The notes under the pieces were generated by a model that was given only the letters and a program-made list of their open reading frames with translations, did not search any database and had not been told where the DNA came from. The position numbers were made by a program, and so were the translations under genes. A DNA stretch of 64,000 bases from Paragonimus westermani (taxonomy: Eukaryota > Platyhelminthes > Trematoda > Plagiorchiida > Troglotrematidae). The stretch lies in assembly GCA_008508345.1 (NCBI GenBank), contig QNGE01000101.1:327735-391734 (forward strand), read 5' to 3'. Within the stretch, counting starts at the first letter, position 1, and each line of letters begins with the position of its first letter. Shown one piece after another: positions 29,481 to 40,987 of the stretch.

Positions 29481-31107
29481 AAGTGCAATTGTCGGAACTG
29501 AAAGACAGTTATCACCATTTTATTCTATAATGACTGTTCTCACCCAAAGTCCGAGCTTTTCCTCTCCTTTATGAACCAACTCATATTCTGAAAGTAACTG
29601 TCGAAACTTCCTGATAAACTTTTTCAGCTGCCTAATGGGTGGCGACATATGTGCCCACAGTTTTGCTGCAGGTGAAATGCTCTTCCAATTTGCTCACCAG
29701 CGTCTCTCATCATACCTTAAGGTTACGTTCACTTTTAACCCGTCATGGGGTTATTCAAAGTATCAGTAATTCAATTACCCAATCGATTGGCACGATGTCG
29801 CCTTTCAGTTTTGCCACGCTTTGGATGACCAAAATTCCGCGGATCGAAAGCGTGCTAACACAAATTGAAGTGATGCACCAATATACTTTCACCGTTGCGG
29901 CACGGAGCTCAGGAGTACAAGAAACTGGACACCTCATGAATTTCCTGTAATTCTCGTCCCATGAACTAAATTGACAACTGAAGCGGAAAGGAAGGAAAAG
30001 CCCAAAACTTCGAAGTAGGATCTCATCCACGTACTACCCCAGTAGTAATTTCACACTAGCTTCCACAGAAGTACGCATATCCACAGGGAAATAGCACAAT
30101 ATAATTACGTGTTGTACATCCCCTTACTTTCTGAAGCTAGTCAAACTCTCGTAACAACAACGACCTGACACCACCCCATATTAACTTACATGAACGTGAA
30201 CATTTCCCTTTGATATACTCCCCATTATAAATCTGTCTGCTTTTTACTCGTAGTGAAAGCGAATTCGTGACGCAATACGGAGTACACGACTAGACATACT
30301 TCAAGGCCTTAACAATGATGAATAAATAAAACTTCAGTCACTGATTACGAGTAACACCTAGCAAGTGCATCAGTTCAATCAAATGGACGTATGTGAACAA
30401 AGAGCTCACGTCCACGCGCATAATTCGCATTTGCCTATTAGTTTGAAGACTTTTTCGGTAGTACTTATAACAAAAAGAAATCGAGGATGGCAGTTTCGTG
30501 TAACACCATTCACTACCGTAATCACTGTAGTATAGCCTGTAGTACTGCTCAGGTTTCCAGGAATCTTCTGCAATTACCGTTAATTTAATCCAAGTTCTAA
30601 CACACTTGGAATCCTTCGACCTCCGTATGTCAAGTCCACCAGATACGTCTCCTTCAGTAGGAGACTACAGGTTCAAATCCGTCCGCTAGATGACGGACAA
30701 TACGGGGGTGATAACAATGCATGGACTTAATATCGAGATGGAGGTTAGTGGCTTCATTGTGGTGTACAGACTCTCCCAGTTAACTGCTTTCCACTCATCG
30801 AGGATTTAGGAATGCTACAAGAAGTGAGAATAAGGTAGAAGAGTGCATGTACGAAATAGCAACAAGAAAAATACGGTATAAATTGAATTACAAAGGTTAA
30901 AGGTTGACTGGGTGTACATCGGCTGATCAGTAGGTTAAAAAAGAGGCCATCCCAGTCTTGTCAATTCATCAATCCATCAAGAAATGAAGCTGTAAGTTCC
31001 TTGGGGGTTCTCATTTCAGCTATTGAGAAAAACAGATTCCATTGTGACATATGACTTGGGTATTTCTAGTTTGGACGAGTGATCCTAGCCTAGTGTCCAG
31101 AGTCTAA
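29481..31107. other. Unassigned
   Basis: A 91-aa minus frame (29755-30030) has no recognisable motif. At about 30660-30690 a TCTCCT/AGGAGA stem and GGTTCAAATCC (B-box-like) suggest a decayed tRNA-derived repeat, but no A box was found. Confidence 0.45.
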
Positions 31108-32305
31108 ATGATCTACAGTCCCCTAAACCAGAGAACCCACACTTTATTCAAAATATTCCAATCAAATCACCTCAATGTCTTCCGCTGCATTCAAGGGAGA
31201 CCTAGTGCTCTTAACCAGTCTTCCACTAAACCCAGAGAAAGTCAGATACGTGAAGAACAAGCAGGATTCAGATCCGGTCGAGGGTGTGTTGATCACGTTT
31301 TTACCTCACGACGGATCTTGGAACATCGGCATTCATATAGGCAGCCGACGGCCGTGGTCTTTTTGGACCTGAGGGCTGCATTCGATTCAGTTGCTCGTAA
31401 CGTTCTCTGGAGCTGTCTCCTTCGCAAGGGAGTACCAGAGGAATACGTGAATCTATTGAGATCGCTGTACGCTCACTCTGCAAGCAGAGTGAGAGTTTAT
31501 GGACAACTGTCTCGAGNNNNNNNNNNNNNNNNNNNNNNNNNNNNNNNNNNNNNNNNNNNNNNNNNNNNNNNNNNNNNNNNNNNNNNNNNNNNNNNNNNNN
31601 NNNNNNNNNNNNNNNNNNNNNNNNNNNNNNNNNNNNNNNNNNNNNNNNNNNNNNNNNNNNNNNNNNNNNNNNNNNNNNNNNNNNNNNNNNNNNNNNNNNN
31701 NNNNNNNNNNNNNNNNNNNNNNNNNNNNNNNNNNNNNNNNNNNNNNNNNNNNNNNNNNNNNNNNNNNNNNNNNNNNNNNNNNNNNNNNNNNNNNNNNNNN
31801 NNNNNNNNNNNNNNNNNNNNNNNNNNNNNNNNNNNNNNNNNNNNNNNNNNNNNNNNNNNNNNNNNNNNNNNNNNNNNNNNNNNNNNNNNNNNNNNNNNNN
31901 NNNNNNNNNNNNNNNNNNNNNNNNNNNNNNNNNNNNNNNNNNNNNNNNNNNNNNAAACCGCGTGGTGGTCAAGCAACAACGTGGTCAGGAAATATGAAGA
32001 CTTTGACTGCTCCATTGAGCAAAGTGGGCAGGCATCGCCTGCCTGGATGGGGTCCTCGTGATCACTCAAACCGTTGGTTAGAGACGCTATCCGAGATGGC
32101 GGTGTGTCACAGTCAACGGCGTACCTGTATCCATACCATTTCTAGTTCTTCCATTTAGTCTTCTTCAATCTTTTGTCCTTCGTAGTACTCTTTCCTTTTA
32201 GGATATTCTACGTCACTGTTGAGGTGAGCGGCGGCCCGAGCCACAGTACCTTTTGGTCAGGCTCATGGCTGTTTTTGATGATGATTATGATGATGAACCA
32301 GTCTT
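31108..32305 (+). mobile_element. RTE-type retrotransposon interrupted by an assembly gap
   Basis: Open plus-strand RT before the gap: REEQAGFRSGRGCVDHVFTS (about 31250), VVFLDLRAAFDSVARNVLW (first catalytic Asp in FLDL) and VRVYGQLSR at the gap edge. After the gap comes the C-terminus: RGGQATTW, LPGWGPRDHSNRWLETLSEM. A 3' UTR follows and ends with a TGATGATTATGATGATGA tail at about 32275-32300. Apart from the gap this is one of the best-preserved RTE copies in the window, with no stop in the sequenced RT. Confidence 0.88.
31517..31954. other. Assembly gap (438 N)
   Basis: A run of N inside the RTE element. The same interval in the copy at 20815-22915 is about 760 nt, so the gap may be under-sized. 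Reading frames drawn through it are artefacts. Confidence 0.99.
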
Positions 32306-33469
32306 CACGAAACATGTCCAATACCAGAGAGAGAAAGGGATGATTAAAATCGGCCCGAAACCCCTTCTAAAGTTCTTGATCCCCAGTAAACGTGGAATCC
32401 AAGTTTGGACTGTGCATGTAAGGAGACTCAATCGTAAGTTGTGTAATGACAGCAGTACCCTTGGTTTCCCAGAAGTGATTGTCCTACGTAGACGGTTATG
32501 CGCCGCACCTGCTTTCCTGGTGATTGTCAAACATAGTGGCATTACTTTGAACTGACGTATAACTTGGATTCTAAGGTCCTGGAATGCGGATGCTCCAAAT
32601 GAACTAGTGGCGGTATTTGTTAAAAAGCAGAGAACAATGGTCACTCTATCCATGACAAACCGCTTATGCTTTTCCGCAGCTCCTTATCCACTGTTCACTG
32701 GACTATATTATTAGTTCGACCTGGACTGTCACTGTATTTCAACCCCCAGGTGAGTTCACATCAACCGCAAACGGGTCATTAATGAGCACGAAAATACCGT
32801 GCCGAGAACTAAACTTCGGTGGATTCCACTGGATATTCTGCAGCCACCTCAGTACGCTTTCCGTAGGACCGGGCTTGGCTGCACCGGACTTCTCGCCGAC
32901 CAAGGATGAGTTACGGGGCAAATACGTCGTACATACCTCGCACGCTTAATGAAAACCTCACACACTCTTCCACGGGCACCTGCTGTCTTCTTGACTTATG
33001 CGCACAGGTATCCACGATACAACGGCATTCTGGTAAATCTGGGGATATGAGGACGCTTGCCAGAGTTTGCAAACGATGAAAACGGAAAATCCGTCCCATC
33101 CATCATGAGACACAGTCAGAGGTGCTCGAAATGCGTGAAAAAGTGATTAGGTTCTTTTCAAATGCATGAATCAGTGACGCGAAAATCGAACCCCATCTAC
33201 ATCGCATCGAGGAGCAAACGACGAGAAGGCCAAGGTTCATCAAGCCCATTACACTTGTCTATAACAAACCTGCATTTGGCCAATCTTCGAAGACAAACCA
33301 GTGACTCCTTTTATCCGTATATCTATGAATGTACAACTCACAAGATTCGTCCAAAAATACACAAAGGTGCGTCCTATGTACTCAGAAATCCAGCCCACGA
33401 GTCTTTTAAGTTGACTTTCTAAGGGCGCCATTCTAACACGTGAGGGGGTTGGTATGACTCCTGTTCATA
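32306..33469. other. Unassigned
   Basis: Frames at 32253-32555 plus, 32739-32921 minus and 33162-33422 plus could not be assigned. The second is proline-rich and matches no family that I recognise. Confidence 0.45.
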
Positions 33470-34600
33470 GACCAGGTGATCGCCACTCACTTCAGGGTTA
33501 ACGATCGATTAGCCTAAGGAACATCTTGTGTAAGATAACACAACATCTGCCCAAACACAATAATAAGGTGTCTTATTGCCAACAAACATATCTCTAGATC
33601 AGCATGGATTCCGACCAAATCGGTCATGGGAGGTTGAAAAGCCTTCTGAGATGGACAGTCTGAGGACAAGAATCACGGCCTTACTGTAGACGCCACCTTC
33701 TTTTAGCTTACTAAGCCGTTTAACCGAGTGCCTCAGCGCCTGATCCTACGCAAAGTAGAAACAAACGATGTTCAGAGTGACAGTCACCGCTGGGTAACCC
33801 TGTCTCTGAATTGTCCGAGTTGTGAAGTTAAAGTTGCCTTGCTATCTCCCATTCTGCACATATCTTAGCGAGTGTACCTCGAATACAGCGATTCCATTTA
33901 TTCATCACGAATAACGCTTGAGCGTCGACCGTAATTGGTCCATTTTGCTACGAACACTGCAAGCGTCCAAACAATCGTCTGAACAAGTGTGGGACTGATT
34001 GGGACTCCATGTACTCGAACGTACGATTCAGGCCGTGCGTTCGCTCTCTGTTCCGTTGTACTACCGCTAGTCTGCCCGTCACGATATGTTTCTCGCTTAC
34101 TCACTTATTCTTGACCCGTCGGCTCCGTTAAGTTGACTCTAAGCATGCGTCGGACGTTGGACCATTACTGTTTCTAAGTAATGACAACGATCGTTGTCAC
34201 CTTCCAGGAGTGACCAGTGACCCTTCTTCCTGTATGCAAATGACCTCAAGAATTAGCAAAAAATGATTTCGGCATTCTCCTAGTTAACCTCTATGCTCTC
34301 AAGCAATGGTCACCAGAGTGGTGTCCTCCTGTCAACGACGGCAAATGTGCACACACCTGCTGAAGATTACGGAAACGTGTTCATAATACACACCGTTCAA
34401 AAGATTGTGGTGACCTTCAAAGTGGATCTTGAGAACTATCTAGAAATCTGGCTGTCGCCCAAACTATCCTTCTCTGTCCACCAATTAGACAAGGGTTGTG
34501 CCGTAGTGACCAGCACAGGCACTCCACCATCTAAACCGTGCACTAAAACCGCGCCATAAGCGCATCAGCTATGCCCCTGTCGATCGGTATGTCCTCTCCG
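33470..34600 (+). mobile_element. CR1-type RT fragment with an internal insertion
   Basis: Plus-strand RT start at about 33590 (NISLDQHGFRPNRSW; family QHGFxxxRSC), followed by degraded palm sequence to about 33880. A block of about 300 nt without RT similarity comes next. RT resumes at about 34205 with LYANDLKN (YADD box with Asp to Asn), then NLYALKQWSPEWCPPVNDGK (about 34283-34350). Stops and frame changes are frequent. Confidence 0.72.
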
Positions 34601-34604
34601 TTAT

Positions 34605-34790
34605 GGAAAATTGTAGTCCTAATTTCCTTCCTGAAGACTAACTGGCCGTCGGATATTCCATTCAGTGTAGTGGAATTTCTAAACTAACGCACCTTCATGA
34701 ACTATTGTGAGTCATTTCATTTTGGTTTTATCCCATTTCGGCTCCGCGTTCATGCTCGAGTATTTTTGACAGTGTTTAGGTCCACTACAC
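34605..34790 (+). repeat. Dispersed repeat, copy A
   Basis: Shares a colinear stretch with 57900-58085, best around GTAGTGGAATTTCT (34668) and GGCTCCGCGTTCATGCTCGA (34740). It is diverged but clearly related. It lies between the CR1 fragment and the minus-strand RTE and is not coding here (stop after VVEFLN). Confidence 0.7.
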
Positions 34791-34799
34791 CCGTATGAT

Positions 34800-35770
34800 A
34801 AAAAGTAAGTGGGGGAAACAAGTGTGGAGGGGTAAAGAAAAAACAGTACGACGATGCACACAGGCTCGCAACGCTAACACCGTTGACTGATATTCTTCGT
34901 CATTTTCAACAGCGTTCTCAACCAAATTTGTTCAGTGCCCTTCAGACCTCAGCCAGGAAGCTGGGACCACCTTGCTGACGTAAGCTTCAAGGTGAGTGCC
35001 CTAATATCCCGAACCTAAGTCATGTGCTGTCTACCGGGTTGCCACTTCCAGTATAATCCACCACTCGCAAACAACACACGATATGGCGGGCGGTGAGTTG
35101 GTATTCCCAAGATTGGGCCAAGCCAACGAAGTCTGTAAGACGAGATCAACATGCCCAAAGGTCGACAGAGTTTATTCGTTCCGAACACACGTCCGCGAAA
35201 ATCGTTGCTGCTGACACGGTATTCTCACTACGTGCCGTTGACGATTCGGAGACATAGGTGGTCAAAAACGAATATTTTGAACGCTCCCCAAGCGAAAGGA
35301 CCAGGTTCCGCAGCCGTACAATAGGATTACCGTTACAGCGGCACTGAACGCTAACTTACACAGACTGAGTTCGTTTCAACGCCACGGATGGCGTAAGTTG
35401 GCGAATGCCAGCTGAACCTTCGTTGCACGATTTCATCCGATACTTCACCAGCACTCACACAACACCCAAGATACATAAACTTCTCGACCACTTCTAGCTG
35501 CTCACGTCTTAGGACTGGAGCAGGCGCAGAGTCTTACCAATCTTGCAACGGCACCTTGCACTTAGTAGGCGCAAAGGCTATACCAAACTGATGAACAGAA
35601 GCCTCCAATCTGTCTAGGATGTCCAGAGCTCCCTGTGAACTCTGACGGATTAGGGCGATGTCGTTTGCATGCTCTAAGTCCCGAAGTCTCAGGGTTTTGT
35701 TTGGAGTCATAGGCCAGGTTAAGTTCGTACACCAGTCGAGTACTTGAAGTATTAACTGCTTCATTTCAGA
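34800..35770 (-). mobile_element. RTE-type retrotransposon, palm to C-terminus
   Basis: The minus strand reads LRLRDLEHANDIALIRQSSQ (about 35700-35630; YADD degraded to HAND), ALDILDRLEASVHQFGIAFA, APTKCKVPLQDW, then a frame change to CGTWSF, RLRWLGPILGIPTHRPPYRV (about 35120) and a C-terminal SQLPG block near 34960. It ends close to 34800 beside the dispersed repeat. The RT is dead because the metal-binding Asp pair is lost. Confidence 0.82.
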
Positions 35771-35940
35771 CTGTTTTGTATATCATGAAACTTCTAAACC
35801 CTTTTTGCCGAGTGTATGATTCCCGAATTATATACTAGTGCTGGCACAGTATCTTGACCCTGAGGCCAACCCATGCCTTTCGACCCGTTCCTCTGAAAAG
35901 CGTTCCTTTATATGAGAGCCCGAAGGCTGTCAAAGAAGCA
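35771..35940. other. Junction between RTE and CR1 copies, unassigned
   Basis: Short stretch without a motif between the 5' end of the minus-strand RTE and the last readable CR1 RT block. Confidence 0.4.
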
Positions 35941-36830
35941 CATTCATAAAATATCGAAGTCCTCTGTGAACACTAATAGCTCCCAGATCATTCTGTCAGC
36001 CTCCACTTTCAGATGGTTATGGACAATCCGGTGAAAGATTTGAATTTCGTGTGCCAGTTTTATGGAGAGAACATTTGAGCGGAAAATAGATCGTATCAAC
36101 GAGTGTATTAACAAGTGACCTCCAGCATGATGTGTCCCAGCATCCCAGACGTCTACCAGGTGCATAAAGGAGCATTTCTGTAGATTTCGACGCAAATTCC
36201 ATTGAACTGTCAACGTTGATATCATCTCATCTGAAGAACCTGTCCTCCACACTTCCATTACATCAGCGAAAACGATAGCAAGCCACTGAAACTAGTTCAG
36301 TGGGTGTTTGATCAAAATCAGAAACCACAAGGGCTCGAGCATTTACCCTTGTGGCACACAGCTTGGGACAGGCAGCTGTTCAGACAAGCGCTGGTCGACC
36401 TTGACAGCGAATGACCCATCATGGAGGAAGTCTACTATCCAGTCTATTATAGGCGAGCTGACGGTGTACACTATCAGCTTGGTGAGCAAGCAGTTATATG
36501 GCACTTTGTCGAAAGCCTTGCTGAAATCGAGAAACACCACGTCCAGAGTCTTGCCATCAGCCTTTGTTTCCACCTACCGCTCTCTGATAAGCAAAAAGTT
36601 TTTCGAGCAGGATCGCCCTCTCCAGAATCCGTGCTGCCCTCCACTGATGATCGAGAGGCGGTCCAAATGCTCTTGAAGACGACGGGCTGTCAGCCGATCC
36701 ATCACTTTGCCAGCCACGCAAGTTAAGCACACTGGTCGGTAGTTGACAGCTACCGACCGTCCTCCTCCTCCGTACACAGGCGCAATCACTGCGTTTCCAA
36801 TCCTCTGGCAACTTGCCTTCGTTCAAAGAC
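35941..36830 (-). mobile_element. CR1-type reverse transcriptase (degraded)
   Basis: RT domain in several frames. At the 5' side: MNEGKLPEDWKRSD (36826), VNYRPVCLTCVAGKVMDRLT, IISGGQHGFWRGRSCSKNFL. Next, in a 76-aa open frame at 36573-36343: TLDVVFLDFSKAFDKVPYNC, including the first catalytic Asp, and PVPSCVPQG. The YADD box at about 36260 reads VFADVMEVWRT, so the second Asp is Val. The 3' part (35944-36258) holds LQKCSFMHL. It belongs to the same element as the endonuclease and ORF1 at higher coordinates. Confidence 0.87.
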
Positions 36831-38450
36831 TACTGACGCGAGTCCACCTGGGGAGCGGATAATTTCACCGCCAGTTCACGTGGCAACAAAAGTTGGATTT
36901 TGTCCAGGCCGGGAGATTTATTGACATCAATCAACCCCAACTCGTGTTTCATCTCAGCAACGATAAACAGCATCTAGACAAAGCATAGACCAACACCGTC
37001 CAGCAAGGCAGACTGCGCGTTTTCCTGAGAGTAGACCGAAGCGTAGTACCAAGTCAACAGCTGAGCCTTGTCCAAGTCCTGAACAACCTTGCTTTTATGC
37101 TGACCCAACTTCTCGTACCATTAACGCTTTCTTAGCTTCATAATAGTAAATACATTTTGTTTTTCGGGACGCATCGTAGGGGCCATGACCAGCCTGGTAG
37201 CTCGCCCACTGCCAATGTCTGCGCCTGGGGATGGCACGCAATTAAACATCGGACCGAGGTGGCCTTTTAGAGTGAGCACGACTACACGACATTGGTGCAC
37301 ACCGCTCCACCAGAGCCAGCAGGTTGTCTATCATTTTGCACCAGCGCGCATCAACCGTGAAAGTGCTACACCCTCCAGTCGTAGGTGCATGCGGTCCCGC
37401 CCAGTTCCACGGTTGGAATTTTCCAGATATTTCGTCGAACCTGGGTTGGTGATGCATGCAGTTCGCCTCTTGCTCACCATATGTCCAACAGCACACAGTC
37501 CCTATTTACTGGAGGCAAAATGTTCTCGCGACTGCTGCAGGCAGCGTCCTGCCCGCAACCGCATGGGAGCTCCCACCTGTTAGTACAAGCACAGCTCTTC
37601 GGCGATCAGTCGAAGCGCTGTCTCAGAAAAACTATCTGAACCACTAGTGCATGCTCATGTTCGCCAACTGATGTTAGGTGCGTTGAATTCTCCCAATATC
37701 AGGCGGTGGTTAGCTGTTCCAAAAAACCCCAGATCGTCTAACCCTTGAGCTGGAAAAATCCAAGAGAGCAATATGACATCTAGCATAGTTGGGTTGTTCG
37801 GTGTTAACTTTACGTTGCATCACAGTCACTCATACGTACCGTCAAAATCGACTCTGACTAGCACGAGAGTAGCGGAATTGTTATCGTGCGTAAGAAGCAG
37901 TACTCTCCCTGCTTGCCGACCATTAAAACTAGAGCAGTCCGAGCGAAAGAGGGTGTAACCGGACAATGACCACGGCATTCATCACTTCCTCTCACAACCA
38001 CGTCTCAGCAAGGACCATGACTAGGGGTCATTACTTCTAACCCACTCCTCTACATCATCGATCTTGTTTAGGAGGCTCCGAGGGTTTGAGTACACTACTC
38101 TCGTCCGATTTAAGCTTGCTCCATTGTCTCTGGATGGGAGAATGACGGTGTGTATTGGAGGAAACTTTACCGCTCCTCCCTGTCCAAGGAAAACAAGGAG
38201 AATAAAAGGAGTTTCCGTTTCCGCAATCTTTTGGTGCCAGGTCTCGCGCCATCCATGCGTCCGCACAGCGCACTTCAGACGACCGCTGCGAGAGCATGCG
38301 AGCTTCTGATGTAGTTTTCAGGACAACTCTGAGAGGCTTCCGTGACACACTGATATCGTCCGTCTTCTGATAAAGGCGAGACGTTGTCTGGACAACATTT
38401 GTCGAGGCTAGATCTTCAATTGTGACAACCTTAATTAGCAAATCACGAGA
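36831..38450 (-). mobile_element. CR1-type APE endonuclease region (degraded)
   Basis: The minus strand carries NPRSLLNKIDDVEEWVRSND (about 38100-38025), the usual first block of non-LTR APE endonucleases. LSGYTLFRSDCSS and VRVDFDGTYE follow in shifted frames (about 37960-37820). Several stops interrupt it. The stretch to 36831 is the endonuclease-RT linker, in which little is readable. Confidence 0.7.
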
Positions 38451-38699
38451 AGCAACAATACTGAAACCCAGCCGTGGCTGGGATATTTGGATGTTAATCT
38501 AAGGAAGGTTGAATACTGTTACACTGTGGTTGCCTATCGAACGTAGTTTCCTAGATCTTGACTGAGCGTCCTTACCCCGAGTGTCTGCGAGGGTCTGCAT
38601 GGCCACTTCGGGCATAGCTAGCCTCTTCGACTTCGAGTTTGGTGGTGGATGCGGCCATCTGTGATTTAACCGTCCGATGGTGTCTACTTATCGTTTTCT

Positions 38700-39180
38700 T
38701 GTTACTCGGTGCAGCTGGGTCCCCCAAGACTCACAGCCACGCGCTCTGGGAGTCTCGCAGCCATATCAGTGAATGTTGATCCACAGTGAGGTGGGACACC
38801 TTTACCTGGCGGCAGTTGAGCGATCGCTTCTGCTGGTGTGCTACATAGCTTTTGGTGCGACGGAATACACGTAACATCCGCCTTGTTTTCTATGAGGGAC
38901 TGTTGAGGAGGACTCAGTCTGACACCTACTGAGCAACATCCCAGACAGCAAAATTTTAGCCGGTCTGAACGGTTCTGCCTAAGGCAGTTGTATAGCTGAG
39001 CGGTAGCCGAAGCGTAAGGACAATGAAACCATCCATCACAGATGTCGCATTGTGAAGCTTGAGCCCATTTCCTGACACTCCCACCACAATGTAGGCACAG
39101 CGAGTGCTCTTCCACGAAGCCGAGCGTCATCTTCTGGTAACCTAAGGGAAAATGTGTCTCCGATTGGTCGAACAAAGAAA
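38700..39180 (-). mobile_element. CR1 ORF1-like protein with PHD-type zinc finger
   Basis: A 157-aa open frame (38702-39175). It has CLHCGGSVRKWAQASQCDIC, DGWFHC and KFCCLGC, a Cys/His pattern of the PHD type known from ORF1 of CR1 elements. It sits upstream, in the element's direction, of the endonuclease and RT. The expected final Cys/His spacing is disturbed, so the fold may not be intact. Host origin is possible but less likely given the neighbours. Confidence 0.65.
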
Positions 39181-40105
39181 CTGCCGAATATGACGGGGCA
39201 GTTTGATCCTCGAAATTTGAACAATAAACACAATACCACGCGAGTCAGTTCGCTTTCATATGAAAATTTCTGAAAACTCAATACAGTGAATGTTTTGGTA
39301 AATGGTGCGATTAACCTTGCCAAGAAATACTTTAAACTGGACGCATTTACTGTAGTGTGCCCGTAAGAAGAGAGAACAAAATCGACAACACGTAAAACCA
39401 ATCACGGTTCAGTTAGTTTGTCCACAATCGAGGCCTATTCCTCGGAGTCTACATAAACCGCTGGCTCACGTGCGTCGTCTCAGCTTCGGTTTCACTTCAC
39501 ACTATCCTCTACCACTTAAGAGATTGCCCTCGATGCCACTCCCTGGCTCCCCTCTGGTGGAACCTCACCTTCTGAACCTAACTCTGGAACATTGTCTGTA
39601 CCTCTTTCTCCCAGATCGTTGTCGCTGCTATATGGGAACGGCTTCAGACGGTTGCAGTGGATGACCATAGGCAGACTATAGTTGGGGATTTCGGATCTTT
39701 TAACCCTGCTAGCACACATTAGGGATTATCTAGGGTTAATTTACGGCACTTTCGGGATGAAATACGCTCGGCATTTGATTGGTGTTACGTTCAGGGATGA
39801 ATTATGTCAATCTTGGGATAAAATACGGTTGCGTTCTTGTGACCAATGGGGGATCAACGAGAATGAACCTGAATAAAATGTTGCATGATTAATGTCGTTA
39901 TCATCACTGGTCTCCATAAATGTATTCATATGAGAACCGGAGAGGAAAACTTTCAAATACACGAAATCACCCATTGTACGTATACTCGTTTGTTGTTTAG
40001 CTACGCTTCAACGCAAAACGCGTTCGATTTCACCATATTCGAATTTCATTCGGTTTATCTTGACAGGTTCGCACGTTCGCTACGATTACGTTGCTCCGTT
40101 CGAAG
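39181..40105. other. Upstream region of the transposase-like gene
   Basis: No domain recognised. GCATGATTAATGTC at about 39883 recurs at about 59318, also upstream of the second copy of the transposase-like family. This suggests the element's 5' part starts at or before 39880. Confidence 0.45.
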
Positions 40106-40987
40106 ATGTCTAACAATCAGCAACGTGAACAAAATGTAAGTTCATATTAACAAATGTATATTGCTTCCAGTGGGGTATGGAATTACTGATTAGTCGTTCC
40201 ACTATTTATCGTCACGTCCGCCGTGCCATGGAAAGTTTCCACGCCAACATTTCCAACGCTAGACCGGAGCTTGTCGAGTGCAATGCACTCAGTTTGTTAC
40301 AAGGTGTTTGTAATTACTTCCTTTATGTAACCTACAATGTTAGATGTTCCCGAGCAATGAGAACACTGTGAATAGTTGCAGGAAACATGTGATGGTAAGG
40401 ATGCCCAGACTATGTTGTCGAACAATCTTGTCGACCGGCTTCAGGATTGGGTTGTTTCAAGTAATACTCCCAGAGTGCAAATCAATCGACTGTTGCAAAT
40501 TCTGAGAGAAAGACTACCTAAACTGCCGTCGGATTCAAGAACACTGATGGAAACCCCGCGAACTTCGTTGATACGTGACGTGCATCCTGGTGAATATGCA
40601 CATTTCGGTTTGGTTAATGGCATTACACAAGCGTTGAAATATCACCAGTTGCGGGATGTCGTCGCCATTGCAATACACTTGAATATCGATGGTTTCTCAC
40701 TGACCAAGTCTGGAAATTACACATTATGGCCCATCTTATGCCGTCTATGCGAGCCGTTTGTGTCGCAGCTCTTCATTGTATGCATCTATGGTGGAAAGGG
40801 CAAACCGAAGGACGTCAATTGTTATCTTCTTGACGTTGTTAATGAACTGCATGGTGTGCTATCAGCAGGTATACCGTTTGCGGGGATCAACGTGAACGTA
40901 AAGCTTAAAGTCGTTATCCGTGATACACCTGCTCGTTCGCTTGTTAAACACATACGCAGCCGTGGTGCTTATTATGCTTTATTATGA
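40106..40987 (+). CDS. Transposase-like protein, spliced, 3' truncated
   Basis: Exon 1 is 40106-40135 (MSNNQQREQN), with a 35-nt intron 40136-40170 (GTAAGT...TTCCAG). Exon 2 runs from 40171 (WGMELLISRSTIYRHVRRAM) to a donor that cannot be fixed; the best in-phase choice is GTAACC at 40328. Exon 3 starts at 40381 and holds LVDRLQDWVV, LLQILRERLPKLPSDSRTLM, VHPGEYAHFGLVNGI, NIDGFSLTKSGNYTLWPILC, PKDVNCYLLDVVNELHGVL and RDTPARSLVKHI. This resembles a widespread metazoan 'transposase domain-containing' family with the blocks PGEYxHFGL, DGLPLFKSSxxxLWPIL and CDxPARAF. The superfamily is not certain. It stops at GAYYALL, where the family normally continues into a Cys-rich segment. That point coincides with the start of gypsy sequence, so an insertion truncated it. 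Confidence 0.7.

Noticed and set aside
30655..30700. tRNA-like B box (GGTTCAAATCC) with a stem before it
   Set aside because: No A box or acceptor stem could be folded, so at most it is a decayed tRNA-derived repeat.
31301..32158. Long open frames of about 190-320 codons through the N run
   Set aside because: They exist only because N has no stop codons; only the flanking RTE pieces are real.
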